From DASYAE01 sp036501535 (GTDB lineage: Bacteria; Actinomycetota; Actinomycetes; Streptomycetales; Catenulisporaceae): 64,000 nucleotides of DNA. The stretch is from contig DASYAE010000003.1 in the NCBI GenBank assembly GCA_036501535.1, positions 27,704-91,703 of the forward strand, in the 5' to 3' direction. Made by a program: the position numbers and the translations under genes. Each line of letters starts with the position of its first letter. Positions within the stretch are counted from its first letter, which is position 1. The notes beneath the pieces are model-generated. The model made no database searches, was not told the DNA's origin, and saw only the letters and a list, made by a program, of their open reading frames with translations. Shown one piece after another: positions 25,087 through 32,431 of this stretch.

Positions 25087-28000
25087 CTATGTGGTCGGAT
25101 CAGGCGTCGCGGTCACGGTCGCCGCGGCGCCTGGTCCCGAGACGTTGTCCGCCGTGATGGTGAAGGTGTACGACGTGCCGTTGGTCAGGCCGCTGACCAC
25201 TGTGTAGAGGCCGTCAGCGCTGGTGCCCCACACATAGTCGTGCCCGGTGACCTGGACCGGGGCCATGCCCGGCGCGGTGATCGTGTAGCCGAGGATGGGG
25301 GTGGAACCGGTCGAGGCGGGCGGGGTGAAGTGGATGCTCGCCGTACCGTCGCCCGGCGTGACGCTGAGCGATGTGGGCGCTCCGGGCGTGGTCGGCGGCG
25401 AGGAGACCGTCGCGCCGGGGGTGATGCCCGCCGCGGCCAGCGCCTGCGCCGACAGGCTGGACCCGGACCCGTCGATGTTGCCGGCGGCCGTGTCCGCGTC
25501 GTCGGTGATACCGACGTTGTCGTAGTCGCTCGAGAGATCCACCGGCGTCGTGCCGACGGTCATCGCGAAGATGTGCAGTGCCGGGCCGGCCGACGTCGCG
25601 GTGCTGACATTCGGCAGCACGATCTGCGCGACCGTCTTGGCCGGGTTGAGCTGCACCCCGTCGTAGAACACGTTGACCTGATGCGTCTCCTGGACGTTCC
25701 CCGGCCGGTTGCGGTAGGTCGTGGTGAACGCCGGGGCGGTGCCGCTCGGCGGGGTCGAGTACCAGTCCGGCGAGCTCAGCGTGAACGACTGCGTCGTCCC
25801 GTCGCTGTAGACGACCTGGCCGATCCCGCTGGCCGGGCCGTGCGTCGCGGTCAGCAGCACGCCGAGTGTGTCGCCGGAGGCCGACGCCGGGGCCGCGACG
25901 GTCTGGCCGCCCGCGGTCACGTCGTCCGGCTGGCCGGCGGCCGCGTCCGGCCAGGTCAGCTTGACCGGGCTGGTCGCGACGACGGTCGGCGTGACGGAGG
26001 CGGTCGGCAGTGACGGGGCGCTGCTGCCGAGCGCGTTGCGGGCGGTGACAGTGAACGTATACGCGGTGCCGTCGGTGAGGCCGGTCACCGTCGCGTAGCC
26101 GATCTTGGCGAGGTCGGCGGCGGAGATGGTGGCGTTCTGGCCGCCAGGCGAAGCGGTCACCGTGTACGAGGTCACCGGCGAGCCGTTGTCCACGAAGGCC
26201 GGGTTCCAGCCCACGTAGGCCGTGCCGTTCGCGCCGAACGCAGCGGCCTGCGTCGGCGGCTCGGGCACGCTCACTCCGAAGCGCTCGTTCAGGATGCCGC
26301 GGTAGCGCGGTTCGATGCCCGCGCCGTTCACGATCGAAGCAGGGGCCTGCGACAGGTTCGCGATCACCTGGTTGCCGGAGACCGTCGTGTTCTTCGACGA
26401 GCTGTCCTTGTCGCCCTGCTCCCAGTAGTTGCCGCTGACCTGCAGCGGGTCGTCGCCGGTCGCGCCGGGCTGGTAGTCGGTGTGCCGGGAGCCCCAGTCG
26501 TTGTCCACGTTGCCGAGCAGCACGTTGCCGCTCGCGGTCCAGTCGGTGCAGCCGTTGTCGCAGTAGAGCGCGTGTCCGTTGTCGAGGTCGCCGGTGATCA
26601 CGTTGCCGGTGATGTGCTCGCCGTCGGCCAGCGTGTCGCCGGTGATGCCCTGCGTGTAGACCGCGCCGCCGTCGGCGAGCATCTGCATCGCGTCGGTGAT
26701 GACGTTGTCCGACACGGTGTTGTCGTTGGAGTAGTTCGGGGTCGCCGAGACGTCGATCTTGTCCGGCCAGCCGCCCCAGCCCAGCGAGATCGCGGTGTAC
26801 GCGGTGTCGTTGATCTGGTTGTGGCTGATCAGCGTTTTCTCGGCGTATCCGACGTCGATCGCGACGCCGCCGTGGTACTCGACCGGCAGGTCGTAGAGGT
26901 GGTTGTCGAGCACCTGCACGCCGTCGGTGTCCTGCGCCGCGCTGGTCGGCTCCGGGTCGTCGACGCCGGAGATCTCCAGGCCGTTGCCGGAGATGTCGGT
27001 GAAGACGTCGCCCTGCACGAGGTCGTGCTGCGAGCCGTCGCCGAGCAGCAGCCCGGCCGCGCCGAGGTGCACGAAGGCGTCGCTCAGGAAGCTGATGTCG
27101 CTGTCGTAGCTGAAGCTGACGTTGCCGGGCTCCTGCGTCCAGTCGCCGTAGGGGCACGTGCCGCCGGCGATGAACTGGCACAGGCCCTGCGTCGCGTAGG
27201 CGTCCGTGCCGGTCATCGTGTAGTTCGCCTGCACCTCGGAGAAGCCCTCGCCGGTGCTCGGCTCGAGCCAGGTGGCGTAGGCGAACTGGATGCCCGAGAA
27301 GGTGATGTCGTGCACCGGCGCGGTCTGCGTCCCGTCGCCGGTGACCAACTGCTGCAGGACCGGCGCTTCGACGTCTGCGCGGCTCAGGTTCTCGCCCGGC
27401 CGCGGGATGTAGTAGATCTTGTTCGCGCTCTGGTCCAGATACCACTCGCCGGGCTGGTCGAGCAGCGCGTACGCGTTGTCGATGTAGGCGGGCACGGAGC
27501 CGTTGCCGAGGTTGCCGTTGTGCACCAGGTTGTAGCTGCGCCCGGAGCCGTCGGTGCGCTGGATGCGCAGGGTCGAGTTGTCCCAGCAGGGCTCTGCCAT
27601 GGTGATGGTGGTGCCGGAGATCGAGGCGACCGGGCAGCGCGGCTCGGTCCAGGCGCCCTCGCCGCCGGTGTCCAGCGACCAGTACGGCGCGCCGCCGCTG
27701 TAGACGAACTCGATCTCGCTCGGATTGCTCCAGCTGTCCATGAGATCCGAGGAGGCGGTGTATCCGGTGGCGGTCGGCGTGAGCTTAATCGGCACCGGTC
27801 CGCTGGCGCGGTCCGCGCGCACGCCGTCGACGTAGAGCTGGCGGGTCTGGAACCCGGCCGGCGCGGCGGCCTCCCAGATGGCGCTGCCCGGCGCGGAACG
27901 GTGCCAGCCGGTGATCTGGTCGCCGCCGCTGAACACGGGTTTCGCTCCCGGTGCGGCGGTCCAGTCGACGGTGTGCCCGTTGGTGCCGGAGTCGGCGGCC

Positions 28001-28314
28001 GTCAGCTGCAGCGGCGCGGACATCCGGTAGGTGCCGCCGAACAGTTCGACATCGATGTCGCGCTGCATGTTCTGGTCCAGCGTGCGGACCTTCGCCTGGG
28101 CTCCGGCCAGCGAGCACGGCCGCAGCAGCGAGCAGGACGAGCCGGAGCCCTGCGGTGCGGCGAAGAGCACTTCCGGCGGCCCGGGCCGGGTGCCGGCGGC
28201 GGCCGTGCCGGGCGCGAGACCGGCCGTGCCGGCGGCGGTCAGCAGCGCCGCGGTGAGGGAGAGGAGTCGGATTCTGGTACGGGATGTGTGTCGCAAGGCG
28301 CGAGGTGAGGGCAT
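25087..28314 (-). CDS. Large secreted right-handed beta-helix protein with FN3 domains
   Basis: This 1075-residue protein has a signal peptide (to ~residue 40). Residues ~45-670 are a pectin-lyase-like beta-helix with many N/D/G turns (SDNVITDAMQMLADGGAVYT; DNHLYDLPVEYHGGVAIDVG), reminiscent of GH141/GH120-type glycosidases. An FN3 domain (~684-775) follows, then two halves of an accessory module in inverted order (~783-910 and ~931-965), then a second FN3 (~976-1065). It likely attacks a plant or fungal polysaccharide; I cannot assign a GH family with confidence. Two similar 14-bp motifs upstream may be operators. Confidence 0.82.
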   Translation of the reverse strand: MPSPRALRHTSRTRIRLLSLTAALLTAAGTAGLAPGTAAAGTRPGPPEVLFAAPQGSGSSCSLLRPCSLAGAQAKVRTLDQNMQRDIDVELFGGTYRMSAPLQLTAADSGTNGHTVDWTAAPGAKPVFSGGDQITGWHRSAPGSAIWEAAAPAGFQTRQLYVDGVRADRASGPVPIKLTPTATGYTASSDLMDSWSNPSEIEFVYSGGAPYWSLDTGGEGAWTEPRCPVASISGTTITMAEPCWDNSTLRIQRTDGSGRSYNLVHNGNLGNGSVPAYIDNAYALLDQPGEWYLDQSANKIYYIPRPGENLSRADVEAPVLQQLVTGDGTQTAPVHDITFSGIQFAYATWLEPSTGEGFSEVQANYTMTGTDAYATQGLCQFIAGGTCPYGDWTQEPGNVSFSYDSDISFLSDAFVHLGAAGLLLGDGSQHDLVQGDVFTDISGNGLEISGVDDPEPTSAAQDTDGVQVLDNHLYDLPVEYHGGVAIDVGYAEKTLISHNQINDTAYTAISLGWGGWPDKIDVSATPNYSNDNTVSDNVITDAMQMLADGGAVYTQGITGDTLADGEHITGNVITGDLDNGHALYCDNGCTDWTASGNVLLGNVDNDWGSRHTDYQPGATGDDPLQVSGNYWEQGDKDSSSKNTTVSGNQVIANLSQAPASIVNGAGIEPRYRGILNERFGVSVPEPPTQAAAFGANGTAYVGWNPAFVDNGSPVTSYTVTASPGGQNATISAADLAKIGYATVTGLTDGTAYTFTVTARNALGSSAPSLPTASVTPTVVATSPVKLTWPDAAAGQPDDVTAGGQTVAAPASASGDTLGVLLTATHGPASGIGQVVYSDGTTQSFTLSSPDWYSTPPSGTAPAFTTTYRNRPGNVQETHQVNVFYDGVQLNPAKTVAQIVLPNVSTATSAGPALHIFAMTVGTTPVDLSSDYDNVGITDDADTAAGNIDGSGSSLSAQALAAAGITPGATVSSPPTTPGAPTSLSVTPGDGTASIHFTPPASTGSTPILGYTITAPGMAPVQVTGHDYVWGTSADGLYTVVSGLTNGTSYTFTITADNVSGPGAAATVTATPDPTT

Positions 28315-28373
28315 GGGAACCTCTCCGGCGGCGCATGCCGCGGACAGCGGCGCGCGGCCGCCTTGAAGTCATA

Positions 28374-28387
28374 CATCCGATCTATTG
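28374..28387. promoter_or_regulatory. Putative operator, copy 1 (CATCCGATCTATTG)
   Basis: CATCCGATCTATTG lies ~60 bp upstream of the beta-helix gene's start. It matches the motif at 28448-28461 at 12 of 14 positions, in the same orientation. No regulator gene adjoins it. Confidence 0.45.
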
Positions 28388-28447
28388 TGCTGTGGGGGAA
28401 GGTATGCGGGTACCTGAAAGGTGTCAATGCTCAACGCTCGGTTGATT

Positions 28448-28461
28448 CATCGGATCTATCG
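28448..28461. promoter_or_regulatory. Putative operator, copy 2 (CATCGGATCTATCG)
   Basis: This second copy begins 74 bp from the start of the first, in the same gap between divergent transcription units. Together the two could be looped by a repressor such as LacI-, GntR- or IclR-type. Confidence 0.45.
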
Positions 28462-28700
28462 AGGGTGAAATGGCCTCCTTGCGGCAACGAGGCGCTGACC
28501 TGACGCGCCAGCGGGTGGTTGGCGCTATGGTCGCTATGGCCTTGAGGCGGCCCGGCATCCGGTCGGGCGCCGCGGTCGCCCGCACGGCGACGGATGTTCA
28601 AGGCGGGATGAGGATGATGCGACACGCGTCGCTCCTCGGCCCGGTCGGGTCGGGCGAGTTAGCCGCCGGGGGCGGCACGTCCCTTGTCCGGGCCCGTGCT

Positions 28701-28722
28701 CCGGCCGCCTGTCGGCGGCCGG
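28701..28722 (+). other. Hairpin upstream of the STAS gene
   Basis: CCGGCCGCC and GGCGGCCGG form a perfect 9-bp stem with a TGTC loop, ~57 nt before the chosen STAS start. The 28315-28778 region holds this, the two motifs above and no convincing gene: an open frame from 28470 is Arg-rich and does not look like protein. Confidence 0.5.
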
Positions 28723-28778
28723 CTTCGCGCCGGGGCGCAGGCCGTGTGCGGTCTCGAAGACGGGGTACCCGGGGCCGC

Positions 28779-29099
28779 ATGGCGGGTTTCCGGATGGTCG
28801 ACGCGGGGGCGGGGTGCTGGGCCGTGGACGGAGTCGTCGATATCGCCGGCGCCGCGGCATTCGGCATCGCGGTACGGGCTGCGGCGGCCTCCGCTGCGGC
28901 GAACGGCGGCGTGCTGCGGCTGCGTTTCGACGCGCTCGACCTGATCGACGCGGTCGGCCTCGCTGCGCTGGTGGATGCGATCCGGCAGAACCTCGGCGGC
29001 TGCTCGGTGCGTATCGAGGGCGCGAACGAGCAGGTACGCAGACTGTGGCTGTTGTCCGGCTACGGCGACAGCGGCCTGCCTGTGGAGCTGTTGCCATGA
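28779..29099 (+). CDS. STAS-domain protein lacking the phospho-acceptor serine
   Basis: This 106-residue protein is a single STAS (anti-sigma-factor-antagonist-like) domain: VDGVVDIAGAAAFGIAV, then the conserved strand-loop LDLIDAVGLAAL and RIEGANEQVRRLWLLSG. In SpoIIAA-type antagonists that loop reads D-S/T-x-G and the Ser/Thr is phosphorylated; here it is Asp57-Ala58-Val59-Gly60. The start at 28779 gives a domain of normal length. It is followed 13 bp later by a MEDS/ATPase protein, its likely partner. Confidence 0.78.
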   Translation: MAGFRMVDAGAGCWAVDGVVDIAGAAAFGIAVRAAAASAAANGGVLRLRFDALDLIDAVGLAALVDAIRQNLGGCSVRIEGANEQVRRLWLLSGYGDSGLPVELLP

Positions 29100-29112
29100 G
29101 CGGACTGTCCTC

Positions 29113-30096
29113 ATGAGCGAATTTGGGGCCACGCCTGCGAACGGATCGGCCGCGCTCGGTCTACGCCACGTGCTCTACCCATACTCTGGGGCCCAGCAGT
29201 ACCTGGACGGCACCGTGTCTTATATCGATCATGTACGTAACCACGGGGGCACCGTAGTAGTCGCCGCGCCCGAGTCGCGCCAGCACCTATTGCGCTCCGA
29301 GCTGCCCTCCGACGACTCGGTCACTTTCGTCGACACGGACGGGTTGGGCACCAACCCGGCCCGCATCATCCCGGCCTGGCGCGAGTGGATCGGCCACCAT
29401 GCCCAGAACGGCCGCCCCGTGTACGGCATCAGCGAATCGGCGTGGAGCGGCCGCACCACCGCGCAGCTGCAAGAGCTGCGTTACCACGAATGGCTGCTGA
29501 ATCGCGCCTTCGCCGAGCTGCCCGCCTGGTCCCTGCTCTGTCCGTACGACACCTCGGATCAGATGGCGGACACGGTGTCCGAGGTCACCCGGCTGCACCC
29601 ATGGGTGTGGAACGAGGGCGACTACGCGCAGGGCCCTGACTATGTCGAAGGCCCCTACGCGATGGACCGGCTGCCCGAACCGGTCGGCCCCTACGAGGAA
29701 CTGGCGTACACGATCGACGATCTGCCGCTGGTGCGCGACCGCGTCGTCGAGCACGCGCGCCCGAGCGGCATGGGCGCCGCACGGCTGCGCGACCTGCTCA
29801 TCGCGGTCACCGAGGTGGTCGGCAACAGCATCCGCCACGGCGGCGGCCGCGGCATGCTGCGCATCTGGGTCCAGGACGGCGCGGTGGTCTGCGAGACGCG
29901 CGATGCCGGCGTGATCACCGACCCGCTGGTGGGCTGCATGCGTCCGACGGCCTGTCAGATCGGCGGCCGCGGCCTCTGGTTCGCGAACCAGCTCTGCGAC
30001 CTGGTGCAGATCCGGTCGGGCGCGCCGGACGGCACCCGGGTGAGGCTGCACATGGACCTGCCGGAGCTCGAGAAGCCCACCGACGGAAGCGCCTGA
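29113..30096 (+). CDS. MEDS-domain protein with RsbW-like ATPase
   Basis: This 327-residue protein has an N-terminal MEDS sensory domain (RHVLYPYSGAQQYLDGTVSY to ~residue 170) and a C-terminal GHKL ATPase of the RsbW/SpoIIAB type: N-box TEVVGNSIRHGG, a G1-like RDAG motif (ETRDAGVITDP) and G2 GGRGLWFANQL. Such proteins act as serine kinases/anti-sigma switches paired with STAS antagonists, and the preceding gene supplies a STAS domain. Because that STAS lacks the phosphorylatable Ser, this pair may signal without phosphorylation. No adjacent sigma gene is present. Confidence 0.85.
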   Translation: MSEFGATPANGSAALGLRHVLYPYSGAQQYLDGTVSYIDHVRNHGGTVVVAAPESRQHLLRSELPSDDSVTFVDTDGLGTNPARIIPAWREWIGHHAQNGRPVYGISESAWSGRTTAQLQELRYHEWLLNRAFAELPAWSLLCPYDTSDQMADTVSEVTRLHPWVWNEGDYAQGPDYVEGPYAMDRLPEPVGPYEELAYTIDDLPLVRDRVVEHARPSGMGAARLRDLLIAVTEVVGNSIRHGGGRGMLRIWVQDGAVVCETRDAGVITDPLVGCMRPTACQIGGRGLWFANQLCDLVQIRSGAPDGTRVRLHMDLPELEKPTDGSA

Positions 30097-30117
30097 CAGC
30101 GGCCTGCGTCACCGATC

Positions 30118-31272
30118 TCACCGATCGTTCGCGACCGCCAGCGCATAGGCCGCACGCAGGACGTCAGGTGCAGCGCGCTCAATATGCTGCAGGGCGAAGC
30201 GCGCATCGTCGGCCGCCGCGGCGAGCAGGGTGTCGTCCCCGCCGCCCTGATATCCCTGGTATGCCTGGTACTCCGCCAGATCGATCAGCGCGACGGCGAC
30301 CGCGGTGTGCGCCTGCCGGAGCAGAGCGGCCGGCGGCGCGCCGGTCGGGTTGGCGACGATCAGGTAGGCGCCGGTGCTGCAGCCGAAGGTCCCGGCCGAG
30401 ATCGACCCCGGGTTCCCGCCGGGCATGGAGCGCCACGCGGCCGCCTCGATCGCCTGCGCGATGTAGTGGCTCGCCGGCACGTCCAGCAGCCGCTGGTCGG
30501 AATGGCCGGCCAGCCGCGGCTTGACCAGCCGCAGATCGCACACGTACACCTCGCGCGCGCCGACGCCGGTGGCGCTGCGCCGCGACCCGGCCGCGCCGGC
30601 CAGCCCGCCGGTCGGCGACGCGAGCCAGCGCTCGATCACCTCGACCGCCGCCTCGGCGCTGTGCAGGTCGTACTGCCCGCAGGATTCCGGCGTGGCGAAC
30701 GGGACCGCGGCCCCGGCCCGGAACAGCTCGGCGGCCCGTTCCAGCGCGTCGTGGTACGCCCGGCGCAGGACGCCGTCGGCGAGCCCGGTGCCCTCGGTCA
30801 CGAAGGTCGAGCGGAACCCGATGGTCGGCTCGCCGTCCGGGCCGCCTGCCGGTCCTCCCGCGTACTGCGTACCGAGGCCATGGACATAGGGCGAGGTGTC
30901 GACCAGGCGGCTGCCGATCGTCGTATCAGCTCTGCCTGGTGCGCCTCCGCCGCCGTTGCGATGTGCTTGTCGGGAAATGGCCTGGTGGGCTGTTCGCTGC
31001 GCTTCGGCAGCCCGCTCGGCCAGCCGGGCGCGCAGGTCGCCGCCCTCCGGCGAGGCGAGCGAGTGCTCGATCGAGTGGACGCCGGCGGCGAGCCGGGCCG
31101 ACTCCTCCGGCGCGAGAGCGGGCCCGAATCCGGTCAGCGGGAAGTACTCGCGCTGCAGCGTGATCGGCTGCTGCGCCGCGACCTGCTTATCCGCACTCAG
31201 CGTCCCGCCGGTCATCGCCACGTGGTCCTTCGAGCCCGAATCCGCCGCGATCGGCTGCACCAGGATCGTCAC
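30118..31272 (-). CDS. LuxS-like protein with rearranged active-site motifs
   Basis: This is a 384-residue protein, against ~157 for ordinary LuxS (S-ribosylhomocysteine lyase). It contains each hallmark: HSIEH (residues 66-70; LuxS HTLEH, two zinc ligands and the Glu), ESCGQYDLHSAEAA (Cys198; LuxS CGQ..LHD, third zinc ligand) and FGCSTGAYLIV (Cys298; LuxS GCxTG, catalytic Cys). In canonical LuxS the GCxTG motif comes before CGQ; here it comes after, with long insertions. GTG at 31272 overlaps the stop of the MTA/SAH nucleosidase gene (GTGA), the enzyme that makes the LuxS substrate. It probably cleaves S-ribosylhomocysteine or a relative; activity is unproven. Gene symbol left blank for that reason. 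Confidence 0.75.
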   Translation of the reverse strand: MTILVQPIAADSGSKDHVAMTGGTLSADKQVAAQQPITLQREYFPLTGFGPALAPEESARLAAGVHSIEHSLASPEGGDLRARLAERAAEAQRTAHQAISRQAHRNGGGGAPGRADTTIGSRLVDTSPYVHGLGTQYAGGPAGGPDGEPTIGFRSTFVTEGTGLADGVLRRAYHDALERAAELFRAGAAVPFATPESCGQYDLHSAEAAVEVIERWLASPTGGLAGAAGSRRSATGVGAREVYVCDLRLVKPRLAGHSDQRLLDVPASHYIAQAIEAAAWRSMPGGNPGSISAGTFGCSTGAYLIVANPTGAPPAALLRQAHTAVAVALIDLAEYQAYQGYQGGGDDTLLAAAADDARFALQHIERAAPDVLRAAYALAVANDR

Positions 31273-31952
31273 GTCCCGGCCTCCTCTTCCACGTCGCGCA
31301 GGATCCGTTCGGCGACCCCGGCCAGGCCGGCCAGCGCGGCCGGCATGTTGGCCTCGAAGGCGCCGGTCGACTCGAGGTTGCAGTAGTCCGACGCGGCCTT
31401 GTAGCTCTCCAGCAGGGACAGCCGGTTGTTGCGGAACAGCGTGTGCGCGATCGCCGCCAGCTCCATGTCCACGAAGTCGGGCGCGAAGCCGCCGAGGTCC
31501 GGGTGGAACGCGCCCGGGTCGGTCACGAAGGTGTCGCCGGAGATCAGCCGGGCGTCCGGGAGCGCGGCCACCCGCCGGGCCAGCTTGTACTCGGTCACCG
31601 AGGTGCGCGGGATCTGGCCGAACTTGTAGCCGAACACGGTGGCGTCGACGTCGAAGAACGCGCAGACGTCCACCGCGTGCACCGCGCCGATCGCGATGGC
31701 CGGGTCCAGGCAGCCGACCAGGCCCAGGTTCACGATCCGGCGCGGGTCGAAGCGGTCCAGTGTGTATTGCGCGGCCGCCGCGGCGTTCGTGGTGCCGATG
31801 CCGGTCTGCACGATGATCCCGTCCCGGGACCACCGCTCGCGCCGCCGCACGCCGAACGGCCAGGGATCCACCTCGCTCCACCGGCCCGGGTCGAAGATCC
31901 CTTCGATCTCCTCGTTCATGGCCACCAGGAATGCCACATCAACCCGCTGCAC
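31269..31952 (-). CDS. mtnN: MTA/SAH nucleosidase (Pfs-like)
   Basis: This 227-residue nucleoside-phosphorylase-fold enzyme would hydrolyse 5'-methylthioadenosine or S-adenosylhomocysteine to adenine and the ribosyl product. It matches the E. coli enzyme at the start (AMNEEIEG vs AMEEEV), at DVDATVFGYKFGQIP, at the SGDTFVTD loop, at the ribose-binding Glu in VDMELAAIAH and at the catalytic Asp in YKAASD. It forms a GTGA-overlapping operon with the LuxS-like gene. Most actinomycetes use SahH for SAH removal, so this two-step route is notable. GTG at 31952 is the most upstream start; a ribosome site is not obvious. Confidence 0.88.
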   Translation of the reverse strand: MQRVDVAFLVAMNEEIEGIFDPGRWSEVDPWPFGVRRRERWSRDGIIVQTGIGTTNAAAAAQYTLDRFDPRRIVNLGLVGCLDPAIAIGAVHAVDVCAFFDVDATVFGYKFGQIPRTSVTEYKLARRVAALPDARLISGDTFVTDPGAFHPDLGGFAPDFVDMELAAIAHTLFRNNRLSLLESYKAASDYCNLESTGAFEANMPAALAGLAGVAERILRDVEEEAGT

Positions 31953-32054
31953 GTAAGCACCCTACCGGGTCTCGGCAGTCATACGGCGCCAACCGGACGA
32001 TTGACCGCCGCTCGAGCGACGCGCAACCAGGGTTCGAGGGATGCCGGTTCGGAC

Positions 32055-32077
32055 TTGTCAGATCGCTCCGATACCCT
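32055..32077 (+). promoter_or_regulatory. Possible PafBC-type (DNA-damage) promoter
   Basis: TTGTCA (32055-32060), 11 bp, TACCCT (32072-32077) has the spacing of the mycobacterial RecA-NDp/PafBC motif (TTGTCxGTG, N8, TAnnnT), though GTG is GAT here. Three CCTCGAAC boxes lie nearby (inverted at 32032, direct at 32129 and 32150). The match is partial. Confidence 0.35.
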
Positions 32078-32158
32078 TCCGTCCGTGCCCACGACACACG
32101 ACACGCCGACTCCGGGGATATGCTGGCGCCTCGAACACCTGTGCTATAGCCTCGAACC

Positions 32159-32431
32159 ATGTCTGCGGTAGCCACTCGGATCGATGACGACGTCGATGAG
32201 AGCGCCGGCCGGGCGCTGCTCATCCAGTTGCGCGCGCGTGCCCGGGACCTGCAAGCGCAGGTGTGGACCCGTAAGGTGCGCGCTGCCTTGACGACCGGAC
32301 CTGCGCGGACGCTGCCCGAGGAGGCCGTCCTCGCGCTGGTGCCCGGAATCAGTGCCGCGACGGTCCGGCAGTGGCGGACGGTCGCCGTGATGAACCGTCC
32401 GACCCCGCCCCGGCCGACCGAGCCGATTTAG
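32159..32431 (+). CDS. Small hypothetical protein with helix-turn-helix-like segment
   Basis: This 90-residue protein is Arg/Ala-rich. Residues ~52-77 (LPEEAVLALVPGISAATVRQW) could form a helix-turn-helix. No family is recognised. Its last 83 bp overlap, antisense, the tail of the histidine kinase gene. It may be regulated by DNA damage if the upstream motif is real. Confidence 0.55.
   Translation: MSAVATRIDDDVDESAGRALLIQLRARARDLQAQVWTRKVRAALTTGPARTLPEEAVLALVPGISAATVRQWRTVAVMNRPTPPRPTEPI

Noticed and set aside
28470..28778. N-terminal extension of the STAS frame
   Set aside because: Arg-rich sequence without protein-like character, containing a perfect hairpin. A start at 28779 gives a normal STAS length.
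32128..32157. LexA (SOS) box from TCGAAC words
   Set aside because: The two half-sites are direct repeats 21 bp apart rather than the expected inverted pair, so a LexA site is not supported.
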